Assembly: GCF_015706575.1 (NCBI RefSeq)
Contig: NW_024037063.1
Span: 15,810,927-15,874,926 of the forward strand
Reading direction: 5' to 3'
DNA: 64,000 nt
From: Patiria miniata
Taxonomy: Eukaryota; Echinodermata; Asteroidea; Valvatida; Asterinidae
A program made the position numbers and the translations under genes. Position 1 is the stretch's first letter. Each line of letters starts with the position of its first letter. The notes below the pieces were generated by a model. That model was given only the letters and a program-made list of their open reading frames with translations, did no database searches and had not been told where the DNA came from. This document shows, piece after piece, positions 1 to 12,200 of this stretch.

Positions 1-86
1 GATAACTGAACTATCATTGATACGGTGGTTGCATTAAAACCACAATTTGTTTTTTTTGCAAAACAATACAGTTTGTTGGATATAGC

Positions 87-207
87 ATGGCGGAATCAGA
101 AATGGTTACACTAAAAGAACGAAGTAAACAGATTGACAGATACCTCAAGGATGAGAGGAAAAAATACAATGATTACGTGAAAAACACCATGAAACTACTG
201 CTGGTTG
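87..207 (+). CDS. G-alpha exon 1: N-terminal helix and start of P-loop
   Basis: Starts at the first in-frame ATG; the nearest upstream in-frame stop is at 18-20. Encodes residues 1-40 plus the first base of Gly41. [13 protein letters not shown] is the G-alpha N-terminal helix that binds G-beta-gamma, and MKLLLVG is beta1 running into the P-loop. Donor gtaagt at 208. The helix has no Cys and the protein starts Met-Ala-Glu-Ser, so neither N-myristoylation nor N-terminal palmitoylation is predicted. A pyrimidine-rich tract ending in acag at 68-71 could be a splice acceptor, in which case an upstream exon outside the window might supply another start. Confidence 0.88.
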
Positions 208-3200
208 GTAAGTGGACTTATAACTCACCTATAACTAGCTTGACATTTACTTCCGGGTCAACCAGAAGGTCAAAGTTAGGTAAATTTAAAATACAGACAG
301 AAGCCTCAAAATCGAAACGAACCGAATTTCTTCCAAACAATTTACGGGATTATGATAAAACCTGGTATGAACTTGAACCCCCGTCCGAAGATGTTAAAAA
401 ATCTGACGTCATCATGACGTCTTTGCGTGAGGTTGTAAATGATGCCTCGGGCAACAATTCTTATTCCCGGGCACAAAACCGCTTGACCTTCACTTCCGTT
501 ACCGGAAGTGAAATAAAAATTGAGTATAACTCAAAAGCGGAAGCTCTTTAATATTATAGCCAATTAAATTATGGAAGTGTTTAGACCGGCATAAAGGACA
601 CAAACAAAACCAGCATTTTGACGTCATCATTTGAAAGGGCGCCCTCTAGCGGTACATCAAATAGGTTTTACCTTTTTTTAATTTAAAAAGCATCCGCCCA
701 AATTTTAACGAAATCGCCCCTTGTTATTTTTTATCAACTACATATAAGCTTGCAAGGTTTCAAAATTATGACGTCATCAGACCGGAAGTTACTGTAGGGA
801 GAAATTTCAAAATGAAGGGGCATACTGTTTCCGCCTTGTCCTTCCGTGGTTGGTAGGTGGGTGGGTGGGTGTGTCCGGACAAATCTTGTCAGCGCAATAA
901 CTTGAGAAAAACTTAACATATGAACTTCAAATTTGGTTTGTGGATTGTTCTTGGCAATCCTAAGAAGTCTATTGCCTTGGGGCCGAAAGGTCAAGGGTCA
1001 AGGTCACAGCGGCTAAAACAAACGAAATTTTGTCAGAGCGATAACTTGAGAAATACTTTACATGTAAACTTCAAATTTGGTTTGTGGATTGTTCTTGGCA
1101 ATCCTAAGAAGCCTATTGTATTTGGGGCCGAAATGTCGAGGGTCAAGGTCACAGTGTCTAAAACAATAGAAATCTTGTATTTACTCTGAGATCATAGGGA
1201 TTAATTCATATAAAACCTACAGAAAACACTAATGATGTCAATGAACATTCCATTTGAGCCAAGTACATGTACATGTAATTTGATGTTAAAAGAGTGGTGT
1301 TATGGGAACAGTCACGGTTGCGGGGCATTTGTGTTTGTCAACACACCTGACTTGTTTTTAATTCTATCATTTGATCCCTGTCATGACTCAAATAATGATA
1401 TCCGTTACAATGTTGACCTTCGGATATTTAATGCTGTGACGTCATCAAACCGGAGGTTAGGTGTTATTAGTACTTACAATTATAATTGTAACTTCATAAT
1501 GAGCATGTGTCCTCTCCGAACTAAATCAGCATTCACTTTCCCTTTTTGGACTGATGACGTTATCAAACCAGAAATAACTTGTACGTGTACACTGAAAAAT
1601 TCCCTGGGTTAATTTTACCCAAGAAAGGGTGAAAACTGCAACTTACCGAAATCGGGTTGTAATATGACCAATGGTCTGGATTAGAATTTCTGCTCAATTC
1701 AACCAAAACTTATGGTCATTCAAGACCAAAATTAATTGATTGAATTTAGCACAAATTCTAACCCAAACAAGTGGTTATCGAACAACCCAATTTTGGGTAG
1801 TTGCAGTTTTCACCCTTTCTTGGATAAAATCAACACAGGCACTTTTTCAGCGTACATAAAGTATACTGAAATGTGATACACTTTTGTGTCAAACAAAATC
1901 ATTGGTTGTACTGGAAAGGCTAAATTTTCGTGATCCTTTGTTCCGACATTAAATTATTCATAACTTAACTGGGCTGTGTCTAATGAAATAGTTGCCGGCC
2001 CGACCACTCTGCGTTTGTAACTTAACAAACGCCTTATACCTCTAGTTATTATTATTTTTTTCTCTCTGGTAATGATTCCTCACAAGTGCCCTAGGCACTG
2101 TAGCTCGCAAGCCTGCTGAAGAGACCTGTAGAGAGAAGACAATGAGAAGAAATTACAGTCTTGGAGGTGGGAGGAAAAGCCCAGAGGAATATTCTGAGGA
2201 GAACCCACGGAATCAGTTAGGGACTGAAAACCCAATCCACATATTAGCCCAGGCAGGATTCGAACCCGGGTCACGCTACGCCAACTTGACTCCCTGTATG
2301 TTGTCCAGATTACACGCAACGCGTGTCCATATCATTTTGTGCATGTACGGACTCGGATTTCCGGTATGGCTGGATCTTTCTTATTTATCTTATTTATTTA
2401 TTTAACGAGACCAACAGCAGTTAACCACCTCTTGCAGGTATCATATTAACATTATAGTAATTTATAAAATATTATACAATTCTAAAATCCTTACAATTCT
2501 TAAAATTCATCAAAACTAAAACGTAAATACATAGGCCTAGATGTAAATGCCGTTGTCGGAAATGTAATACATGAACAGACATATCCAAAAACTCAACAAA
2601 CAAACAAAAAGCAAACAAAACAAAAACAAAAACAAGCTGAGTCACACACAAAACAAAACACATTTAACCCCTCCCCCCCCAAAAAAAAAAGACAACCACG
2701 CGCATGCTGGGCAACCCGACATACCAACGACAACTCGATAAACCAACCGACAGGAAAAATACCCGAACAAAATAAACATAAAATTGGAGGATACAAACAG
2801 TCAAACACCAATGGAATAAAAACAGGGGACAAAAGCAAAAGAATAATCTAAAATCAATCAGTTGCAAGTTACAAAACATCTGTAACTATCCGACGAACGC
2901 AATGAACAGTTTACCATGAGGCCCCCCCCCTCCCCACAGACAAGCAACCCAAGAGACGGACAGATAGGCTTTGCCCTCCCGACAAACAAACCACAGCTCG
3001 AAAGACAAACAGACAAGAAGGTGATTGAGGTTAAAATGGTTCAACAATAATGGTATAATACTATGGGATAAAAGCACGACTAATCAATTAAAACCAATGA
3101 AAGTTAAAAGACATTTTGTCAATATCTGCACGAAAGCAATTTACGGTAGGAGCACCAAACACATCGCACTTCCCATGGAGTCGATTGTAGACAGACGAAA

Positions 3201-6200
3201 TTCTTGAAACAAAGCCCTCTGGACGTCAGTCGTAATGCAATAAAGACGTCGTCCAACCTGGGCTACCACACACCCTGTTTAAAGGTAGAGTCCATCATTT
3301 GCAGCCATCCGAAAAGTAACTGGCGTAATTATTGTTGAAAAACTAACTTGGTTGAAAGATAGTAAGGGGACTAAACTCCCTGTGAAATTATTCTTTCTGG
3401 GAAGCTGTCATTTTGAAGTAATCAACGAAAGAAGGCATTTCCAACGGTGATTCTTAAGAAGCACCGTAGAAAAATTTAAATTAGTAGTTCGTTTTGTTAT
3501 TCAGCGAAGCGCGCACAAGTATTCGAACGACGCACACGCGCGCGCGGTTGTTATAATTCGTCGGATCAGTGCGCGACGTCGCGTATAGTTGCAATTCAAA
3601 ACAATTCAAAACATGATTCAGCAACTTTTGATTTGAAATTGAGATCTTAGAATGCTGTTTTTCTCGAAATATACAGCTGAAGCTGAGCTGAAACTGCATC
3701 AGGTTAGTTGTTTAGCACCCTTCTTTAGATCTTGAGTACTTTTGTTGCTTCAAACGAACAAAATGCACAAATTACAAATGATGGACTATACCTTTAAAGC
3801 TATAGTCCATCATTTGCAGCCATCCGAAAAGTAACTGGCGTAATTATTGTTGAAAAACAAACTTAGTTGAAAGATAGTAAGGGAACTAAACTCCCTGTGA
3901 AATTATTCTTTCTGGGAAGCTGTCATTTTGAAGTAATCAACGAAAGAAGGCATTTCCAACGGTGATTCTTAAGAAGCACCGTAGGAAAATTTAAATTAGT
4001 AGTTCGTTTTGTTATTCAGCGCAGCGCGCGCAAGTGTTGGAACGACGCACACGCGCGCGCGGTTGTTATAATTCGTCGGATCAGTGCGCGACGTCGCGTA
4101 TAGCTTCAATTCAAAACATGATTCAGTAACTTTTGATTTGAAATTGAGATCTTAGAATGCTGTTTTTCTCGGAATGTACAGCTGAAGCTTAGCTGAAACT
4201 TTATCAGGTTAGTTGCTTAGTATCCTTTATTAGATTTTGAACTCTTTTGTTGCTTCAAACAAACAAAATGCACAAATTACAAATGATGGACTATAGCTTT
4301 AAGCTCACGCACACGATGTTTGCCTGTCCGTTGTAGAACACCATACAAGTTGGTATGGGGTATCGATCGGCATTGATTTCACGAAGCGCTGCGACGCGTC
4401 GCAACTCGAGTTACGACGTGTAACACGTTGCAACTCCCGACTAGTAGAGTCATTTTCCTGGAATCCGTGACCATGTTGCGGATACCTTTTTTTCTCAATG
4501 GATTTGACAAATAGGACCAATTTGAAGAAAAAATAGCTCTTATACACCTCCCAAAAGTGACGGTGTGGAAGGTAATTCTGTCCCCTGGTAAAAGTGTCCG
4601 GGGGGACAGAATTACCTAGGTAAAAGTGTCCTCCCTGGCCCGTTAATTCTGTCCCCCTCCAGGTAATTCTGTCCCCCTCCAGGTAATTCTGTCCCCCTCC
4701 AGGTAATTCTGTCCCCCAGGTTTTTTGTCCCCCTCTTTTTGAAACCCGGAAGGTTATTGTTTTGATGAATTCACTCTACAAGGTATACATTTTGGACTTT
4801 TAGTCTGCCCTTCATGAATATAAAAAATATTTAAAGGGAATATACATCATTTGCTTTTGCTGTAATTTTCAGAAATGGATGGAATTGGGGGGGTTGGAAA
4901 TATAAAGCAAATATAGTTACACTGACTTTTTGGAGGTTTTGGGTTCGAAAATGCTATAAAAACCAAGAAAAACGATCATTTTCCTGTAGTCTGGTCCCCT
5001 GACTCCATATAAGAAGAAACAGAGCAGTTTACATACATTGGGGAATTGTAAGGTCAGGGAACCAGTCTAGCTGGCTCGTACCCGTTCATAGGTTTGTAAT
5101 CGATTGCAAACAAGTGCAATGGTCAATTGGGGCCAGTATTTGAAAAAAAGCCAGTTGTTTCCAACGCTGATCGGCCGATCAGCGTTGGAAATTGATACAA
5201 AAATACCACTTTTCTTGAAAATGACAGTATACCAGGTGCCATAATTTTACAGGATGCTTTAGACTGTCATTTACCAACATCCTATTAAGGTATTTCGCAA
5301 AAACTTGGTAGTTTTATTTTCGATGTTTGCAAATGTTGTATATTCCCTTTAATTTAGTCTATTAGATGATACGTGAACACAATGTTTCGATTCGGAGTAC
5401 GGTGAAGTCTATCGCGATTCTACCGCGATAGTTCAACACAGCGGCGATGCATGGCGATGGCCCTCGTCTCATTGATAGTATGATACAACGTCTCCTTGGA
5501 TTGGTCTGTGTTCCCATCATAGCGCGTAACGAAATTTCCTATTGGACGAATTTCCATTGTAGAGGGAGACGCATATGTACACATGTTATAATCACTGCCT
5601 CAAATCTTGCAGCTGTACTGGCGCGTTCGACACGCTGCTGCTCTCAGTACATACTGCATGGGGACACATTTACCAGGGGGACACTTTCACCGTCGGGCAG
5701 GGGGACATTTTTACCGGGAGGGGGACAAATTTACCCAGGTAAAAGTGTCCCCCCGGACACATTTACCGGGTCACGAGCCGGTAAATGTGTCCGGGGGGAC
5801 ACATTTACCAGGGGGGACAGAATTACCTGTCACACAAACTTTTTTTATAGACCTTTCTGCGCTTGGTTGGCAAACTGCGTTTTTGCCAACCACGGCCTGC
5901 AAAACTATGGAAGGTCCAACACTGCAGAAATGAAGAGGAGTTATTACAGATCACCAAAATATTATTTGATACTTGAAAATACAACATTTTCAACAAAGCT
6001 ACAAAATAATTCCCACATATGCCTTTTTACCATGTGTTGATGGCGTTATGAGGACTTGTTTGGAAAAATATGTTGCCAACCACGGCTTCAATTTATGCGC
6101 TTACGGCAGCCCATACAAAATGGCACCAATGTTTACAAACAAAAGAAAGGCCTATCTTCCATAGACCCCAATGGTAAATGCTCCCACTTCAAAAATTCGG

Positions 6201-9200
6201 GAAAAATACTCACAACTCTCCAAGGTGTTCGAGACACACATCAAATTAAAGCTTATTTCATCATCTTTCATTTTCTTTTCAATTTTCGGGGGGTCAACTG
6301 ATGACTTTTAGGAGAAATTTCCATCTGAAGATGATCACCCCTGAAAATAGTCCTGAAGCCCATCGCCATTTTGAAAAAACGATGCCTACATTCCATTGCA
6401 AAATAGAGCGCTTTTAGGGTCCAAATTACATCCAAATTACAAAGAACTGCAAGCGCCCAGTCCTGTGCACGGCTTCCACCCATATTTTTTTACAAACCCT
6501 CAAGTTCATGACCCACAGCATGCTCAAATACTAAAGATTTTGAGGGCATGCAAATCGTGATTTGGCCGGCATATAGGCAATTTCGGACCGATTTACTGGT
6601 CTGCACCCATAGCACTTTTTTTTCAAAATGGCCGCCGACGCCATATTGAAAAACATAAAAAGTGATATATCTCTGGAACCAGAAGAGCAAAACAGACATT
6701 TAAGATGTTATTTTCAATTAATTCTGGCATTACAATCCATGAGAATGGTTCTTTTGACTTTTCAGGGACTACCATGACTGCTATTTCACCTGCTATATTT
6801 CAAAATGGCCGCCGACGCCATATTGAAATACATAAAAAGTGATATCTGGGGAACCAGATCAGCCATATTGATAAATGAGGTGTCGATTCCCACTATTTCT
6901 GGCATGACAAATCTGCTAAAATTGTATTCATTACGTTTCGGGACCATTGTGACCTCAAAATTCAATATGGTGACTGGTAGCCATCTTGAAAAACGCCAAA
7001 GTGTTATCTCTGGAACCAGAGGAGCAAAACAGACATTTAAGATGTTATTTTCAATTAATTCTGGCATTACAATCCATGAGAATGGTTCTTTTGACTTTTC
7101 AGGGACTACCATGATCTTCAATTTGAAGATGAATGCTGTCCGCCATCTTTAAAAATGTCAATCTGCAATATTATCTCTTGCTCCAGAAGCTCTTGGTATG
7201 TAACTGAGGAGCCATCCCCTTTAAATCCGCCACCCCTAACTTATTTGAGTGGTTATTTGGAGTTTTATCTTGACACCTATTTCTTTCGGTTATAACCTAT
7301 AACAAGTTGTTTTAAATATATTTGTTTTACTGGCTTAAATATATTTTTTCTCCATTGCATGGTTTGTTAGTTGCACATTTTGCCTGACATTATAGTTGCC
7401 GTTTGAAAAGTAACAATTCGTTACTGTTCACTTTCTTTCTTTTTTTTATGATTATCTAATCAGCTGATTCATCTGTTTATTTATATTGTTTTGTTTGTTT
7501 ACGATTTACTTCAATATTGATGCTTAGCTTTGATTTTTGACTAGTTCTTTGATTCTTATGGCATTTTCTAGCCCTCATGTTCTCCATTTGTGTTTGTCCG
7601 ATTGTTAGTTTGTTTCTGTAACTGTTGAGTTGACATTTCGGTTTTGTTTTGTCAAGGCATGTCCATATAAGCATTTTATCGTTTCACAAGTCGTTTGATT
7701 CGTTTTCACCGAATCTGTGACTGTTTTTCATAATTCTTATATAGGTTTGACATTATGTTAATTAAATGAATCACAAAGTTCTACATTACCAAGACTTTAA
7801 AATGCTATTTAATTTCAATTCAATCAACAATTATTTCCATAATGCCACCACTTTTATAATAGAACAAAACAATGCCATTTAATAAATAATATTATTAATG
7901 AGATCAAACATTTAGCTTTATTATGTAATAAAAACATAGGCAATTATACAGGCATCTTCCGAAGTCGGGGTTAATATGGAGATGCCTTGACAAAACAAAA
8001 CCGAAATGTCCACTCAACTCAACAGTTACAGAAACAGACTAACAATTGGACAAAAACAATTGGAGAACTTAGGATGAATGGAAATGTGAGGGTTAGAGAA
8101 AATAGAAAATGCGTTAAATGTAGAATCAAAGAACTAGTCAACAATCAAATCTAAGCATCAATATTGTAAAATCGTAAACAAACCAAAAATATAAATTAAA
8201 AAAAATGAATCAGCTGATTAAATAATAATGAAAAAAAAAAAAAAACACAAGAAAGTGAACAGTAACGAATTGTAAACCAGAAGAATGATAAGCAACAGAT
8301 TAATTATAGTCGCACCCGAAATACACAATAAAAATAATCAAATGACAACTATAATGTCAGGCAAAATGTGCAACTAACAAACCATGCAATGGAGAACAAA
8401 TTTATTTAAGCCAGTAAAACAAATGAATTTAAAACAACTTGTTATTATAACAGAAAGAAATAGGTATCACCCTAATTTAATATATTTACTCGTTGTATAC
8501 TACATTGTTGTATTATTATTTATTTAATCTATACAATTACCTTCTTTTTATTTGAAAACTTAGTTTGACTTATTTGTGGAAAGTACGGAAATAAATGTTG
8601 CCTTTGAATTAAATTGAATTGAACCAAGATAAAACTCCAAATAACACTCAAATAAGTTAGGTGTGGCGGATTTAAAGGGGATGGCTCCTCAGTTACATAC
8701 AAAGAGTCTCTGGAGCAAGAGATAATATTGCAGATTGACGTTTTGAAAGATGGCGGACAGCAGTCATCCTCAAATTGAAGATCATGGTAGTCCCTGAACG
8801 TCAAAATAACCATTCTCATGGATTGTAATGTACACATGGTGTTAATGATGGGCGGATTTGAACAGCGCCCACGAGTACCAGTCCAAGGCAGTCAATTCCT
8901 GAATTATGTGGGCTGGGAATCATGATTCTTATGGGTTGAAAACAGTCACTTAATTGATTTTTACTGCAAGGACAACTTGGCACAAAATGTTTGTTTGCAT
9001 AGGAGGGTTAACAGCAATAATGCGTATGCAATGCCGAAACTGAAATTTGAACACGATGTCATGTATGCTTTCCTGTATCAGGCGAAATCACACGGACACG
9101 TAACACTTTTCTATGGATGTCGATATAACCTATCAATAATTTGTATCTTTGTATTATAGGCGCTGGAGAGTCAGGAAAGAGCACGATAGTTAAACAGATG

Positions 9201-12200
9201 AAGTTATTACATCAAGGTGGATATGACAACAGGTAAGACTAGTAAAGTAAAAAAAAGAAAAAAAAAGAAAAAAAAAAAAAAGCCTTCGCCATTACCAGAG
9301 ACTTCTCGTGGCTCCAGCGTTTCACCCCTTAATATATGAGTATTTATGAAAAAGTAAGCAGCGCCCTAGCTCTCAAAAGAAGGTTTTAGTGTAAGGCCAA
9401 GATGCGCGTGCAGGCCAGTGGGTACTTTTGGAATATTTTCTATTGCATGGCTATAATGTTATCGAAAGGACTAAAGTGGAGGGGTTAAAAACATTGTCTG
9501 AGAAGTTGCTAAGTAATTTGTAAAGTTAAAGGGGCACTAGGTCCGGAAATCCCCGAAAATTTCACGTTTTGGATCTCCATCTCCATTGTTTAAGTCAGCA
9601 AAATATCATGCCGGATACATCAACGCTAACTTGCGCACTGCGTGTGGAAATAGACTACTGGTGGATATTACTGATATGTCCCTTGAATTCAGCTAGTGTT
9701 GCGCTGTTCACAGCAGCCGAGGAGAGTGAGTTCCAGTGTTTAACAGTTGACACGAAGTATGAATCTTTGAAGGCCCTAGCTTTGTGACTGACTGGAATGA
9801 ACTTTTGGTTGTTTCCCCTTGTATCTCTGGTATTAGGCTGAACATAGTTGTGAAGTGGAATGTCGACCAACCCATTTTTCATCTTGTAGAGCATACATAA
9901 TTTCTGTTGATTTCTTCTGTTCTGTAGTGTGTCCCATCCCAAGTCATCCAGAAGTTTAGTAACAGTTCCCGTATCCCTTTGGTAGTTGTGCAAAAACTAG
10001 CTGCTTGACGTTGAACTCTTTCAAGTGAGTTAATGTTCTGCTTTGTTGAGGAGTCCCATGCGGATGCAGCATATTCTAAGAGTGGTCTCACTAAGCTCAA
10101 ATAGGCAGTTGTTTTCACTTCACTGTTACAGCTCCACAAATTCCTGCGGATAACATTCTGCACTCTTTGAGCTTTCTTGATGGACTCCTGAACATGGATG
10201 TTCCAGCTGAGGGTATTAGATATGTGAACACCAAGGTATTTTTGAGATGAGACGCTGTCCAAAACTTGATTGCAAAACTTGTATTCATGCTGAGGTGGGT
10301 TTCTCTTGCCTATGGTCATGGTACAGCACTTGCTTGCATTAAAGTTCATTAACCAAGTGTCTTGCCAGTTTTCTAGGAGTTTCAGGTCATTCTGCAAAGT
10401 GCTGGTGTCCCCGCGGTAGGAATTGGGGCGTAAAGCAAGCAGTCATCTGCAAAAAGCATGGTCTGGGAGGTGATGTTGTTTGGCAGGTCGTTGATGTATA
10501 TCAACGATGGATTGTTTACATATCCTATTTCAAACATCTGGTTGAAAGGAAACCAACCTACGTTCCCGAGAAAAGACGGGGAAAAAAACAGGTTGTTGAC
10601 ATCGGACATGTCGTGGTACGAATACGTGTTTCCTGTCGTTCAATGTACGATATACACGTCGTGTGTGTGTGTGTCTTTATAACGTACGTGTTCGCGAACA
10701 GCGGTGACCAATCACCAATGTACAAAATGTGGTTTCTTACACGTCCGCAAAAGGCGAACAAGTACTTCACGGATGAAATCACAACTAGCACCAAAATAGC
10801 TTGGCTCACTCTCCTCACAACCGAGTGGTTCCACTAAATAATTTGGGTGGAGCGAAGTTTTCTGGTTGTCTCAATATATAAAAATATTTTATTTACAGCA
10901 CATGTGAGACAATATACATACAAATTTATATCAGGCGTTTACAATTGATTGATAGGATAAAGAACTTAGGTATATAAGAACGACAGTCAAAAGGGAAAGT
11001 ACATAAGCTGAACTGTCACTAGCACTCCAAGGATCTGAAATGCATAAAAACAATAAATCACTATGAATTATTGGAAAACTTTCAGATCAAAGTATATTAA
11101 TATTAAAGACATCCTCAAATTCAAGGTAATTGGGGAAACACTGTTTTCCTTATTTTTAAATCAAAGAATACTTTTTATAAATACATCAGTAAGTGGAAGT
11201 TTTTACCTCGTTGCCCAAATAGAAGAATTATTCGAAATGGCAACTATGCAAGAATAAGAATATTGTATATATAATACTATAGTGCAATTTTAATTCCGAA
11301 AATAGAAATGAATTATTCACCAAATAATGTTATAAAATAATGAAGTAAGAATATATACCATGCCCTTATAACAATAATAACAACCATGCCCTAATAAATT
11401 CGTGATCACAAATGTTTTTTTTTCTGGCCGTGTCTGTTTTGACGGCCTTAATTTCTGGCAATATAAAGAAATATACAAAAGTCCAGAATGTTGCATAAAT
11501 ATGACTGGCATAAAAAGATTCAGGCATAAAAAGATTCAGGCATAAAAAGTTAAATAACACTCAAGGGATTTACTCACCACTTGGGATGATCTTCGTTCAT
11601 GCCAGGCTGTCGATGCCAATCGATGCAGAAGCAGCAGCAGGAAAATATAGAAGCGACGCTGCTGATGACAGCCGGGAGCCGCACCCAAATTTGTTATTAG
11701 ACGAAAGTGTAAGTGCTCGCAGAAAATTATGGTCTGGATGCAACGAGGTGTTGGATCGAAATCAACGATATTTTGGACCTAGCTCTACAGGAAAACTATA
11801 CGAAACGCCATGGGCGTCGCCAGGATTTTGTTCTAGAGGGGGGCACATTTTTTTTTGCCAAAAAATGCTTGTATTTCTCAACACATTCTCGATTTATCAG
11901 TTTTAGAGGGGGGTAGGGACATTTTGCCCCCCCCCCCAACTCATTAAATTTACACCACTTTGTCTTCGCGCCTCTTTTGCTTTCTTTTTCCCCCCTTTTT
12001 TCCCCTTCCTTTTTCAAGTTGGGTGCTTTTCCGGGGGGGGGGGAAGTGCCCCCCTTGCCCCCCCCCCCCCCCCCCCCCCCTCGCGACGCCCATGCGAAAC
12101 GCCCGGAATGCCAGCTATCTAACTTGAACAAAGCGCGGGACGGTGGAGTGTAAAACTCGCCTGCTCGCTACGTCCATTGCATAGTTTAAAAAGTAGCAGG

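Larger units (their letters stand above)
214..2045 (-). repeat. CRE-rich long repeat R1, copy 1
   Basis: Starts almost at the exon 1 donor. The same sequence recurs in the opposite orientation at about 16848-18112 and 19220-21220: the cctataact / acttccggt segments, the gatgacgtcatca segments and the terminal motif tggtcgggccggcaact. It contains four or more TGACGTCA octamers. No protein is encoded that I recognise; the long frames over it are incidental. It is probably a degraded transposon. Confidence 0.7.

Noticed and set aside
208-551. Read-through of exon 1 into the following 344 bp as a short protein
   Set aside because: The frame is open, but the strong donor gtaagt at 208 and exact continuation of the P-loop in exon 2 show that this is intron; the sequence belongs to repeat R1.
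1232-1612. A 126-codon frame after exon 1
   Set aside because: It lies wholly in repeat R1, whose other copies do not keep the frame.
5447-6040. A 197-codon plus-strand frame
   Set aside because: Its middle is the right-hand GGTAATTCTG-type array and its ends have no recognisable domain.
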